NCBI GenBank assembly: GCA_963169105.1
Contig: OY720636.1
Coordinates: 122,654,188-122,718,187, forward strand
DNA: 64,000 bases
Origin: Ceriagrion tenellum
Lineage: Eukaryota > Arthropoda > Insecta > Odonata > Coenagrionidae
Direction: 5' to 3'
Below the pieces are notes generated by a model. The model ran no database searches, was not told where the DNA came from, and saw only the letters and a list, made by a program, of their open reading frames with translations. Shown here piece by piece: positions 23,662 through 38,600 of this stretch (positions are counted from its first letter, which is position 1; each line of letters begins with the position of its first letter). Made by a program: the position numbers and the translations under genes.

Positions 23662-26600
23662 CTGAAAAAGAAAGAAACAACACCATTAAATATATTTATT
23701 CATATAAGTATATTTATTCATGACAATGGAAAAGACTCATCCCAAATTAGGGGTGAACTTCATAAAATGTTTTGATAGTTTTATTTGTAGATAAGTTTTA
23801 ACAAACCTGATGCAGCAGCTGCTGAACTTCCCTCTTCATTGACCTCAATTTCTGCTTTGTGGAATACATCATTGACAAACAGTCTATCATTGGATATTTT
23901 TCGGAAATCAGCAGCAGGGCTAAATATATCCCTTAAGCCCAACTGAAAAACAAATAGTTTTACTCTTTAGCAGGGGTCTACTCATTGAAGAAGCAGGAGA
24001 CAAAATTTGGCTGATGTAATCAATGAACTCCCAAATGATTATCAACGTGACCATAGTATGTACCAGCAAGTTGTAGCAATGGAGTATAGTAGGAAGTGTG
24101 AAGGCAATAGCCATGGCAAAGCAAGGGTAGAAAATGGAATATGGTTATGAGATTAATGTAGGATGTAGTATAGAAGTTATTTTTTTTTATTTTTGAGGCA
24201 ATGAAAGGTGATAGGGGAGAGTACATTCCTGAACAATTTGCTTTGATTCCATCTTATTTTTTTCCAAATGTCAGTTGCAGTATGAGGCTTTAATGATCCT
24301 CTTCATCAGAATGAAACTCATGAAGTTTATCCATATGACGTAATCTAAATTGTCACTACTTTAGCCACCTGATAACAACTGATGACATGTTTGTGAAGTA
24401 GTAAAGGAGTAGGAAAGATACAGACTCCTTTGTTGTGGCCACTGACTGTTAAAATTTTATTACTTAGTGCCTGAAGTTTGCTTATAACATTAATAATAAT
24501 AATTTGTCTTTATTATGAGTGAATTTAGGTCTGTACAGTCCTCTCTTACAATTAACACATTTGACCAACACAAACACCCAAGTCCTGGGCAGTGAATATT
24601 CTACCCAGGCAGGATTCGAACCCACGACCCTCGGGTTAGCTGTTGAGGCAACTTTACCCCACCACCACTGGTGCCGACAAACATTGAGGTAAAAGTAATA
24701 CTAATATAAAGTAATTTCCTTCCATTTGCTCATTCTAACCTTTCTCTATCTCACATCACATAAGAGTTCATCAGGGGATTTCTTACCCAATACTAAAATG
24801 GTAAGTTTTTCGGCAATATTGTCAATTAATTTCTTAGGTATAGCTTTTAACAAAGTTCCTAGCACAGATCTGGACATTAGGGAGGGCAAGTAAGGGGAGG
24901 GAGAAAATGGAAAGGATGGGGGGATAAGAGGAGGGGCCACAGGCAATGTTGAGTTGGGAACAAAAGTACTTTGTAAGAAAAAGGCAAAAAGGTTTTCATG
25001 AGGAACCTTTTTCCAAACCAGGTCCCTTCGTCAGGGTTTCGTGATTCCAAAAAGAACACCAGGTAGCAGGAACACTCATCCATTTCTTGGCACATTCATG
25101 TTGGTAGCTATTAGAAAGGGCTGCTGCGCTACCCAACATGCTAAACAACCTTTCACCAACTCTTACAGTGGATAGAAGTTCAAAGACCCAGGTCTCAAAA
25201 TTGTCTACTGCAAATGCAATTCAAGTTAATTCAAATGGCTATCCATGCACGGAGTTTTCTCTCATATTTCTGAAGACCGCCAATTTTCCAAAATGAAATC
25301 CTTTAAAAACTTCTAAAAAATATTTTGCTTTGAATCCAGAATTCCTTTCTTTCCACTCCCTCCCTGACATTAACCAAACAATCTCCCAGCTAATTCTTCC
25401 TTAAACAAGTCATTACCAATACTCAGCATCAATAACTGTAAGGTACTGAGCCACTTTTGTTACATCCTAATTTCTCCAAAGAGCATCGTTTCCCCTCCAA
25501 CCATATTTAATGCTTCCACATTTGTGTTCCTCTCTACTTGGCTTTCTCTTTCCATTCATCTCTACACCCATGTGTAAATACATTTTTATCCTTGTACATT
25601 CTTTTCCTGGAAAGAGATATGACACAGCACTAGTAAGTATTCCATGCAAATTCCCACAATCACAATCTCCTTCCCAGAACTCAATCAAATCTTCATGTCC
25701 AATACAATTGAACCAATGCTGCAATCCTTGGACCAAAGTCAACTGGATCAATCCTATGTGATTAACTACCACAGAAGTGTAATAATTTAAAAAAATATAA
25801 GATATGATGGAAGAAACCTGGTTTAAAAAGGATAATAAAAACATACCTAGTGGAGAATAATTTTAGAAGTTGTTAAAGGATTTCATTTTGGAAAATAGAT
25901 GGCCTTCAAAAACAGAGAAATTAATTTATTTTAATATTACATGTATCAACTATATATGACCTGGGTGTATAAAATATGTCCTGAATGCACTAAATATAAC
26001 CTACGTAAAACATGACCTTTTTGAATGTAAGTATGATCATATTGCATATTTTAACTTTGCACGTATCTTTTCCTGTAGTTTTTATATATTTTTTCTTTTA
26101 TGATGTCTTCTATATAATGTTGTCTTACACCAATCCTGAGACACAAAAATATTATTATTACCCACATCTTGAAAGCCTCCAATAAATGTTCATCTTCCTT
26201 ACGCAGAGATGAAGCCAATGAACTGTTTCACAAAATGTTTAAAATAGGGATTTCAATAACATAATTTAGTCTTTAATTAGGTTTTCTCTCCTCAATTTCC
26301 ACCTTTTCATATATTCTTCCTTTTCTAACATGGTCCTTCCCCTAATCAACCAGATGGCTCTGGCCTCCAACCAAACTGATTCACGTCTGGAATACCACCC
26401 ATATACTTGAATTGCTCCACATGCTCTAATCGGGATATACCTATGGCATTGAGTGTTTTTTAAAGGTAGAGAAACAATTGTGCTCATCCCTTTAGTAATA
26501 CACTCCCTATGGACCATTTTTCCTCACTGCTATCTTTCTTCAAGGAAAGCGAAGTGCTGTATGATGGTATATTCGTGTAATTTCTGAGCATTCCTCATGC

Positions 26601-29600
26601 AAAAAATACTGTCATCCTTCACATATTGAGGTGGCTCTGGCCTATGTGAGACAAAAAATTCTAAATGGTACATAGTTTTTCTTTATTTAAAAAAATCCTT
26701 GTTTCGCTGAAAATTTGATATCAAAAACCAAAATTAAGGGACTAAATACGCAGATTTTTCCACAAATATATATTTAATGACCACATTTGTCTAGCCGAAG
26801 GAGTTGACAGCAGCACCATTTGTATGGAACTACCATATTTTGACTTCAATTACAACAGTATGTCTCGAATAACTTTTTAAAAAATAGGCTGTAAAATTCC
26901 TATACCTCTATTTTATTATTATAATTCAATTTTCCAGAACATTTTGCTTCTCATTACTGGTCTGAATTATAAGCCTTAAAATGATTTCTTGCTTGAATTG
27001 ACGTTATTTTGCTGTAATGTGAGCAATATCCATGAGAGCTCACACAAAAATCTCCATTTTCAAGGAATAGTTACTGTGCAACTAACCCCAAAAAACATAT
27101 TTATCATTCACTGCAATTTATAAGACATACTTCACAGATGCTATATGTAAGTGTTCAGAATTTCAAGTAATGCTGAGGTCTGAAGCTTGACAACTGAAAT
27201 AATCTTAATTTTTCAAGACCAGTTGAGTAGCAATGGCTGAGACATTTTGTATCCTTCCATCGCATAAATATAATTTTAAAATTTAAAATTAACTCATAAG
27301 AATTTAACATATTTAGTTTTTACCTTCATTATAATGGTAAAACAAATGAAAAAATAAACAGCAAATTCAAAAATTTAAAGTTCTCATTTTGGGCAATAGA
27401 TTCACTTTTTAGAATATCAGATATGCACTTAGTTAAAAGAAAGGATCTCGAGAACTGAAATTGTATTTCATGTTACTATTATTAAAACATAAAAAAAATA
27501 TTCTTACCCTCTTAAGTGATTCCACCAAGGGCAGTTCGGTTGAAATTTTGAATCTTGGCAATCCTAAAACTACATTTTTTAAACCCCTGGCATTGATAAT
27601 TTTACCAATGTTTTCTTTGGTAAGACGTTGGCTGAGGCTGTTGATCCCTCCTTCATCAGTAGGCATTACCAGCACCATTGAGAATTCATTATTCTGAAAA
27701 AAAATTTGAGAGTAATTAAAATATCCAGATACTGACTTTAATGGGATACTGATATTAGTCTCGTAATAGTGGTGTAGACTGAAAATGTGAGAGATATACA
27801 CAGATGTACAGACACTAAAAATATATACACCCATTGTTGAACTGAGGACAATTTCTCATAATTCTGAATGTGTATGTTTTCTATATTATTTTGTTTGTTC
27901 CTGTGCTTCTTTTTGTTAGTTCATTGTTGTTTGTTGATTTTATTGGGAGTCATCATACATCTTCTCAAGAGAAAAGACGTACTTTAAGAAAAAGTTATTA
28001 AAGGGTATCCTTTATATATGTATCTGCTCCCCTCCTCGTAATCAGAAAATAACAACACTCATGCATGTCAAAAACTAAGTACAAAGTTTGATATTTTTTG
28101 ACGCTTCTGCTCCTGGGGTCTGAATTCTTAAACATTGTCTTTCTAGAAGCAAGTGCTTTATCCCAAAGGAAGTCCATTTTACTATGACTAAGGTTGTAAT
28201 ATTCCTAGTAAAGGTGTTTTCTGTTGCACTCAAAGAGCATTTCAAGGTTTCTAATGATTAGCTATGAGTAGGCCATGTTCCAATTCCGGTGTACCCTCAT
28301 TTAACTAAAAAGTGACAGCAGCCATCTCCGTGACATTTATCATTTTAATACCTACAGATGAGATTTTACTGACAAATAAAAGTCAACAGATTTCTCAGGA
28401 TCAGTTCTTAAACTTAGCGATGGCAGATTAATTAACGACCATTCAAATTACTCCTCACAAAGTTCACAGCCCTTGCCATAGTGGGTGCCATGATGAATTA
28501 GCAACAACTAGTACAGCCAGCTAGTAAGCCTTTTCTCTAGAGAGCCATACCAGAACTGTCATGATCATGAAGTTGGTCCAAAGATTGAAATTGTGACATC
28601 ACAATCTGAATTTAGGGGCACTTACGCTTGGTTAGTGAACCTTAATGTTGAATGGAACAGGGCCTGATGCGTATCAAAATCATTAATTACAGAAAAAGAG
28701 AAAAAACTGATCCCCTAATAAGAAACAGTTGCATCACATCTCTAGTCACCTAATTTATTCATACAGTTCACACATTAGTTAGTTAAATATGGATACATCT
28801 ACACTAAGAGAAAAATTGCAATTCTTCAGCAAGTTATGGCAATAAATTTACAGGAAAAATTTGCTTGCCAATTATGATATCCACAGGTACACACTACATG
28901 CTAAGGAGCTATGCTACCAATCATCATCTGACCAGATAAACAGATGTGTAGGCTCAGCAACAAAGCATAATTTATGAATTTACTTAAACACTTATGAAAC
29001 ACTTAATTGGCAACAATGTATTAGATGAAAAATCTGTATGCTTAAACTACACATTATATTTACTTGTCCTGGAGTCCTATTCATCCATGGGCCCCATGGT
29101 GGGTCCAATATTTTGCATTATATTCATATAACTGAATGCTTCTAACTGCATAGAGCTCAGACTGAAAGCAACCTTAACATATTGAAGATCTGCAGCCATA
29201 ATTCAAGGCTTATGCTGTGATTTGAAGAGAGGGTGGCTTTGACGCCAGGATTTTTACAACCAGTTTTGCTTAAAACATTAAAGGCTGGACTTGTCATCTG
29301 CAATGTGTAAACATTTCCCTTGCACTAAAGCAAGCTTCTCATGAATAAAATGAATGAATGCTGCTGTTGCAACAGCAGCCTTAGTTCATCATTTCATAAC
29401 CAGATTGTCAGCAACAACACTGTTAAGGTTATTAATTTTATTATTTTTCAATCAATACTTTTACCTCCTCCTCTCTTGCTTTTGGTCTAGATGGAGAACT
29501 GCTTGCCCCCAATAATTCCTCTTTATAAAGGCATTTTCATGTGAGGAGAAGTAGAAAACGAGAGACTAGTTTTTCATTTGTGATGATTTCTCCATGGGTA

Positions 29601-32600
29601 AGAAGTAGTATGGAGCAACCAGACAACAGCAAAGGATATGAGAGAAAATCAAGAGAAATGTGACCAAAAAAAGATAAACACTGAGTTATAGCTTGCTTTT
29701 CACTCAGATAACTCACTATCCACCTCCACAAAAGAAGATTGAGCTCATACTGAAGGTTGATGAAAGTTGCTTATTTAGAGCAGGGGATATACATGAGACA
29801 GGATTTCCAAATATTCCATTTCTCTAGAATTTACAAAATTACTCCGTACGGGTTTATCAGAAGCCATTACCAGGATTTCCACAAGAAATGTACGCGGTAG
29901 TTACGTGCTTTACCCACTGGGGTATCAGATCACCTATTAAGCAAGCAGCAAAGAAATTTAGCATTATTGATATGGATCACTATTTCATCTGTAATGATGC
30001 CAAGGACTGATTCCTAGCATCCTGATTTCAACAAAGCTCATGGCTATAAATATATTTGACCTTAAGGAAATCATGTTGGTGAGACTAAAATAATCTGTTA
30101 ATCTTGAATATGTTGGTACTCACGTGAAATGGAAGGTGCACCCATTTAGCACGAATACTAGCATCAGTTCCAGCCACAAGTCTGTTGATTTGTTTCATCA
30201 TTTGAACTTTCTTCATTTGGTTAGGACCTGCATTATGTACTTTACTTCCAGAAATGTTGGGGTCGGTGAGAAAGTCTTCAACTGTAGTACGATTTTCATT
30301 GAACTTGTGCTCCCATAGTCCTCGGAAGTAGATTGCATTGGTCAGGATGAGTCTGGTATCTTTGGATATGGATCCTAGAAAGAGAATGAATATTTTCTTA
30401 TTGAGGGAAAAGAAGGATGAAATGAGTTTTTGTATGCACCGTGAAAAAGCACAGAAATGTTGATGATTCAATAGCCTGAATTCTTTTTGAAATAGATAAA
30501 TTTGTTGAGGGCAATGCAGTGGTCTACAGTTACTTGGGGCAAATCTCGACCAGCACACTTAGTCTAAATTATGAGAAATGTTTCATTATTTCATTCAAGA
30601 TTTATGCACATCTTTACTTTCCTGGACTTATAATTTGAAGATAAGTTCCAACAATTTCATTTTTTCAGTTGTCACTTATACCAAAACTGAGAATATTAGT
30701 TTTGATATTATCAAATTATTCAGAGAAAATTTCTTTGTGCTGTCATTAGATACTGCCACTTACACATTATCTTCCTGTTAACTTGGGAATTTCTGCACTT
30801 TAACATGTAACCCTTGAAACATGACATTTAAATTCTCAGTTGTGGTCTTGTTAGCCTGAGTTTTACCTAGTATTTTCAATCCAGCAGTCCTCAAAATTCC
30901 CTTGTGTCCATTGGGATCCAATTCCTGACAGTTAAAAAAATTCCATTTCGTACGATTAAGGTTGAAATTGACCAAAAAATACAGTTCTGAATTCTTTTAC
31001 TGATACCTTCTGGGCACAGCTACCCACTAAGAGCTAAACCATTTGCAAGACTGAGGGCATAGCCCTCACTTCTTTGGCTATGAACAGCAATGTTAGCTGC
31101 TAATATGTTATCATAGAAATTTCTCTCCAAGGAATAACAATAGGTCTTCAACCGGAAAGCAATGAATTGTTACCTGGCTGAACCAAGTTGTTGATTTTTC
31201 CTTTTGTGGCGGAGGAAACCCAATCATTTATAGCTTGTGCAGTTGCCACACTATTTTGGAAATCCATTTTCTGAGCTCCAGTGAAGAAATTTTTGGCAAT
31301 GTACTCTACATAAGTTTGAAACAGATCCAAATTTTTTGCTAAATAAACTTGGCTTCCAAATTCTAAGACATTTTTGGAGTCGGCTCTCTGAAAAACAATG
31401 TGGAATTGATAATAAACACTATGAGATACATATGGAGTAGGCAAAATGTTGAGACAAAAGAGCTGCACTTACCCATTACAATGTTATTAACATTATATGC
31501 ATTATATGTAAGCCATTAATATATACCAATCAATAGTAAAAACTACAAAAAATGTTATAAAAAGATTTAATATATTAATGGAATAAAGAAACTAGAAAAA
31601 AGAAGAAATAACTACATTTGTGTGAACAAAATCCTTTAAAATTGTCATAAATCAAACTATGATGATGTCATTTTATTTTTTAGTTTTACTTCAGAGCCAC
31701 ATTATGTGACCAAAGAATGATTGACTACAGGTTTCAAACCTTTATAGAACAAATATGTGCACAAATAAAATTAAAAGAAAGAACTTTTTTCTTCTCTGGT
31801 GCAGAGGGTGGATACAAAACTGAATCAAAAAGTCTGATGAAAAATTTGACATTATGGACAGATAATGTATTGCCAAAATATTCTGGCTAACCAATTAAAT
31901 TACACATAACTTGTTTTGGTGTCATGGACAGGAAAAATGAGTGATAGAGGATTAGAATGGACTCATTGACACATCTTCCTCAAAAATAGAAACTTATTAT
32001 ACCAAGCCTTTATGGTAAACAATAAACTATCATTAATAGTCGCCAATCATTTCACAAGAAATTTTATGAATATAATTTTCCAGGATACCAATCATTGTTG
32101 AGTGCCATTAACCTCAAGTCCTTTCCTAATTTCAGAGGCATACATATTTCTTTTATCTATCATGGAGAGGGAGATTTCGAAAATTGGAGAAAAAAATTAA
32201 GCCCAATGCCAATGCTTTTTTGCTAGCATAATAAAGTGCACCATTTAAAGTCTTGACTTACCGTGTTCAGAAATAGATTTACGCTGAATCCCTCATTGAC
32301 AATCATCACTGAAAAGGCCGATCTGCCTCAGCTCTCCAATCCATTGTTTCCCATTAAATCATTCAATTCCTTCAAAAGATGTAACTTTAAGATCCTTCAT
32401 CATTTGATAGTTGCATTTATTCACAGTGACACTTCTCACTCTTGTCTTCTTCCTTTTTTAAACTTTAATGAAACATCTTCCCTTCATCCATTCCACATCA
32501 ACATTTCCATTGCTTCTGAATTTCTTTCTTCTGCTACTGTTACTGTGTAATCTTTGCTCTTAAATCATACACAATCTGCTACAATAACATGCTTCCTCAT

Positions 32601-35600
32601 CTATTATCCGGAGTTGCTGGCTGCTAATAGACTGCTGTTTTTCAACTACCTTATTTGCTATGGCTACTCTGATTATCACTTCTTTCTCTCTTTTTCCATC
32701 ACCAGTAATCCTATCTCACAGGTAGAGAAATTATTCCACCTGCTTTAATTAGAAGTAAAAGTATGGCTGTGACAATCTTTTCTTCCACTAGACATTAACT
32801 CTCTTCACGTTCATTTCAGCTCTCTACACCAGCGCTATCGTATGGCACCTCATTGGACCATCAAATTCTGATATTATTGTTAAGTATTTTTTAATCTTCT
32901 TTCCCATGGACTTCATCCTCCAATAATGAGCAGCTTAGTAATGTACCACTGCAAATGTCTTATTCAAATATTTTCAAAGGTATTTGGTACTGGTATGCAC
33001 TGGCTTCAAATGGTGGAGAGAAAAGAGTTCCTTAAGATTACTTAAGCATAGATGGCATCAAATTCCTTGTGAGCCTTCAGTGGTAGATTTTTTGGTTTCG
33101 ACACTATAGAATTTCAGATGAAGCAAATAAGAATTTAACCTTTAAGATAAAATTTAATAGAAAAATTGGAAATATAATCTAAAATAAGTGGCACACCATA
33201 TGTGTTAAATGAAATTGATATTTCATATATGTATGATAAATGCTTCGCATTAAGAATTAACCAATGTGGAAACATCTTTTTTTTGAGCTCTAGGAAATTC
33301 ATCAAAATTATATGTACCCCTAACTTTATGAACCAGAGACAACTTAATGTCTATTTCCAGCATCAAGGTTAAACCCACAGAAAAAGAACATCTAAGACAT
33401 CATGTTATCATCAATTTTGTAAAGATAATAAGATAATTTTGTAATGATTTACCTGTCTTCATCATGACTATTAATCTAATTTTCACGGTATCTTAGTGCT
33501 TAGTTCAAATGAATAAAGTAATTGGCAAAGGAATCTTGTGCCTTGGTATTTTATGCTTCCCTTATACATTATTTTTAACAACATTTTCTGGGCATTTTTT
33601 TACTTTTAATGTTAGCTAGAGATAGGTATACATGCTTGCTAATGCATAAATTACATTATTTTGGTGCCTTCATACCCTTTGTTTCAGGTCTCTGATAACT
33701 GAGCTGTAGAGTTGCTCTCCATATCCAGCTGTATTCGAAGGGTAATCCAAAGTTCTTCGCAGCTGCTGATTAGAATCTCCTAAGGACCCAACTTCCAGCA
33801 TGGCAAGGAGTGTACTCACAGATAATGGGGAGATTATAAAATTTCCATTCTCATTTTGTAGTGTGTCCTGTTGAAAGAATATAGTCCTTATAAGTATTTA
33901 TCACTCCATGTATACAGATTAAAACGGAGTAAAAAATTAAATATGGTGAATTAATGATTGCATATCTGATAAAAGTAAGAGTTATTTCAATAACCAACTA
34001 CAGAAACTGAGATTGGTTAGGATTATGAATCTCATAAATTCAAGATTCATACAGCATTTTGGATAGATTTTTTTTCTAATTGCACACCGAGGACTTCTGC
34101 TTTTAACTGTTATATGAGCTGACAGGCAGCAACCAAGTTTGCCTAGGAAGAAGTTTGCTGCAGTACAGTTTTTTTGTCGAGATGTTTTACAGTCAATTTC
34201 TACATTTGAAACCCAATTTATTGGAAGAAAAGGAAAAATACTGGATAATATATGGCCAATAAGTGGACAAAAATAAATTGAAGAAATTCACGCAGAATTC
34301 ACCGTACATTTTGCAAAATGAATAATTATGAATGTAATAGGTACCAGTAGCAATTTGGATGCAAAACTATTGATGGAATCAGTCCCAGGGTTCTGTGATT
34401 TGGCTCCAATGCCTAGGAGTAGCACTACCACCAGACCTGAAAATATTAAAACAATGAAAATATGAGATTATGAAGAATGTACAAAGTCTGCAAATAAACT
34501 TAGACATGTGAAATAATCTGACATGAATAGTTTTCAGTGACTATTTAAAGAGGTAACATAGTTCAAAAAATTTCTTTGATAGCATGGGGTGCAGAAAAAA
34601 ATATTTTTCTTCAATAAATTGGAAAAAAACAATGAACCATCTAGAAGTTTGAAAAGTATGGTCATCTCCATCAGTTGTCACCAATCTGAAGATTGATTTT
34701 TCATTGTACTCCATGCCTCTCTCTCTCATCAGCTGTTTTATACCTTCATGAGCCTTCATTTTATTGTGATTCATAATTTGCTTCACACACTCCATCCTTC
34801 TACTAAGAGCAGTAGACTCCTGGTCTCATAATAGTTGAATACCTATGTCTGAGAATTACCAGCCATAGTCAGAGATATACAGTTTTCTAGATGCTGAAAC
34901 TCTGACAGTACACTGCTGACAGCATTTGGCATAAGGACTGGACTCCGTAACTCTGAATGCTCTCTTCCTCCATGCCCAAATCATTCTTTCCTTTCCCCAC
35001 CATCCCGCTTATCCTAAACTGTACAAAGGACTTCAGTAGTCAGTCACCTCCCCAAATAACCAATACACCAAGGAAGGCTGAGCATTTAAATAAAAACTAC
35101 TGTGAGTGAATAGAAATTGGAAAATAGAGTATTGAAGGCTTAGGAGCTACTAGAAATATTGAATATACATATAAGACTTACTAATATTAATGAACTAAGA
35201 TAAGATTAATTGACAAATTTATCTCATAGGAATTTTATATTGATATGGAGGATATTATTTACCCTCACACCATATTTCTAGAGCAGACTCGAGAGACAAC
35301 ATTCATGCAATTCTTTAAAACATGTGGGTTTAAGAATTATTTCTTTCCATGAGGCCCTTAATGCAATCCCAAGTAAAAATACTTGGTCTGTATCAACTCT
35401 GAAAGACTAGTATCTGATCTGGAAGTGGTCTGTAACTGAAAGGAACTGGTCTGAATTTTAAACATGCTTCAAGTCCATATATCAGTTTTCCGCACAGTCA
35501 CAGACAAAATATTTTTACTTGGGATTGCTTCACTTTCTTGATTCCAACAAGTTTAGTCATCTACCAACTCTGCATTATACCACCATTTCTCACTCAAAGG

Positions 35601-38600
35601 GATGCTCCTAGCACATAGCCATCTCCCTCAAGAATAGAGTCAACGACGATGGATCGACTGTCAGAGAATGAATTGCACGGAAGTAGGCAAAGACAGGTCC
35701 GGCAACCCCTTTAATATAGGCAACCACACGCGCGTACGTTTCGTCCGTCTTCTCAATAATAATAAGTGGCGAAAAAAAAGCTTAATTTTCCAGAGGGATG
35801 TTTTTTTAAGTCACAATAATAATTATATTTCAATTTTTTTCTATTTTTGCCGAACAAATTTTCTCTAGTTTCAGTAGTCACTATTTTAATCTTAAGAGGA
35901 CGCATCATACCCTTCGGTAAGGAAAAGTTCTGACAAAAATCCACAAGATAGCGTCACTCGCACCCGATCGAGGCGTTTTATTTATATTAGCGTCAGGAGT
36001 CTCCTACTCCAGGATAACTCTCGCACAAGGCAACACTCGTCGGTAAGTTGTAGCAAAGTCTCCGGCGCGTAAGTACAGGCAGCGCTGATATAAGATCTGT
36101 GAAAGAAGACTGAACTAATTGCATCACCGTCCGAGCACATCATGGCAGAAAACCATTCAGGTTGCTTGTCAAAATATACCAATTACAGATTCTATCTTAC
36201 AACCGTGACGGCTGTTACTTAGCATTCCGATAGAGGAGGGATTGATACATCTCCATTAGTTTTAGATATGTCAATAATAATAATAGTTTTTATAAAAATA
36301 TACCCTACATCTTGCCGTTTTGCCGATGTTTTAATTATGCTCCAGGATAAAATTTTCATGTTTCAGATACGAGCCTCCCTTGGCAAAGGTCTATTATTTA
36401 TACTATAAAAATTTTAAGTTGATGACGTAAGACTTAAACAAAAAATCTGGGGTCGGAAATCATCACAAATCCGACCTGTCGAGCGGGTGTGATGCGTCGC
36501 CTTAAGTATGATTTCGTTAGATTTTTCCCTTCACTGCTATTCACGCGAGTTAAGGAAAGTAGATAAATTACACAGAGGAAAAAAGAATCATTCGCCAATT
36601 TTTTTCGCTCAATAAATAATTTATTCCGTGGATTTTGGTACTTATGGTCACTTGAGGGTGACTTCGTAAACGTATTACTGTGACTAGTTCCGATAGCCTC
36701 ACAATTAGTAAAATATACCCATAAATTTGTCAACAAGACTTGTAAACTACGCAAGGTACGGCAATATTATTCTCTGGGGAATGATGATGAGATATTGGGG
36801 TAAGCGATCATGACGTAGTAACTTAGAAGGGCAGAAACATTTACATATATACACAACACATCCTCCCGAGTCACCGGTAACGGCCTTTAGGCTTTAACGT
36901 TACGCCTGACTTACCCACAGCTCAATTTGGAATTGCTCAAGGTAGAGCTTATGGCCGATTTTAATTTACGGCCCAGCCATGCGATTTTAAGAATAGCCCG
37001 GTAATAATTACCTGACAAGTGATGGGTCATCTGTATGCCTGAAACTACGACATCTGCTTCAAACCTCGCAGCACCTGGTGATTTACGAGACGAGATTTCG
37101 ACGGTTAACCGTCGAAATCTCGTCTCATAATCACCATAATTATCAATCGACCGCAAGATAGCTGAATACCGTCCTTGATAAAGATGTATGAAAATCGAAA
37201 ATAAGGGATTTCACATCGATGAAATATTTTTGTTGAGTCACTGCTAATTAGGTGGAGAACGTACACAGAAAAAAATCAGTGCTGGATGCATATTCATCTA
37301 GCATTAGAGATTGGACTCAGTGTAATTTCTTCAACCACTTTCAACTATGAGACCAAAATTCGGCCAGGATGGATATGTAAGGACAGCGAGCACTCATAAA
37401 TCTCAAATCCACGAGAAAATATTTTATCAGCAGTCTTTTTCAGTCGAATGCAAAACAAAATCTTGAACGTTTTACACGTTTCGCTATTCCAAAGGCCTTA
37501 TCTCCACTTCCCATCTCCCAGGGAAAACAGCCTTGTCGAGGAGAAAGGGTTTACGCCCTACGATTATCCCTGGAGCCAAACTGGGAGGAGAAAGAATGAA
37601 GGGCAAACACCTATGTCAGATAGGTCGAAGGAAATAAGTTAGACGAATTGAGGTCCGTACAACCCCTTTCATCTCATAGAGGCGGCCGCAACAGACGTCA
37701 GCCCTGGGTGAAGCCTCTCACGTGTGTGTCATGTTCAATATTGCACCAATTTTCCAAATTCCCTCGATTGGTCGAGCCTTCTGAATCATGGACAGTTCTT
37801 ATTAGAAAAATGAATCCTGACAACTTCGGACGGAGGGGCGTACCTCTCATTCAGAATCTCAACGTGAACCAGACGGCACAAGTGTGGTTAGCCGTAAGAG
37901 AATCGGAATGGCTATGATAGGATGTGAGTATAAGGCAAGGGTGCTCACTATTGCCCTTGTTTTTTTTTACATACATTCGGAAAAAATGGTAGGAAAGCAA
38001 GGGGGAAGATGGAGGCGGGAATAAAGGTAGGAGGACGGATGATACATCTACATCTACGTAATACACTGCGAGCCACCACGAGGGTGTGTGGCAGGGGGTG
38101 AAGATCACTAAACATGCACTATTGCCATGCAAGTAGGATATTTAAGGGAGACATGCTAGAGAACAGGGTCACGTGCAGCTAGATGGTTAGTGTCTACATA
38201 ATAAGAAAGGGATTATTGGTTGTTATTACATGCATCACGCACTACAGACTACTCTACTATATTTCACCTACCTATCCCTTTGCTACGCTGCCTATTGGTC
38301 TCTCTTATGGTACGCGGGAAAAATGACATTTTAAATCTATCGGTACGACAATCTATCTCTCTAATCTTGTTAATCTGATCAAACCTAGCATAATACGCTG
38401 GGGTTCTTAATATATATCTAACGTCATCTGTGAAAAAATCGGTTTCGAATTTACTTAAAAGGTTTAACCTGAATGTTAACCTGCGTTCTGATAGTAATTC
38501 CCATCCTAGTTCTTCTATTAAATTCGTAACACTTATACAATTATCATAACGGCCTTTAACAAATCTAGCGGATCTCCTTTGCACACGCTCTAATTCTTTT

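Noticed and set aside
24750..25095. Pyrimidine-rich minus-strand region with CTGACGA and flanks AACC/GGTT, considered as a further Penelope tail
   Set aside because: The order of tract and motif is opposite to the other tails, and neither a good stem II nor a cleavage triplet is present.
30778..30975. Minus-strand open frame between two serpin exons
   Set aside because: The neighbouring serpin exons join in phase without it and the peptide has no serpin features.
35730..35760. Minus-strand GAAGACGGACGAAACGTA as a hammerhead relic
   Set aside because: GAAACGTA matches the family, but the CTGANGA core and stem II are not convincing.
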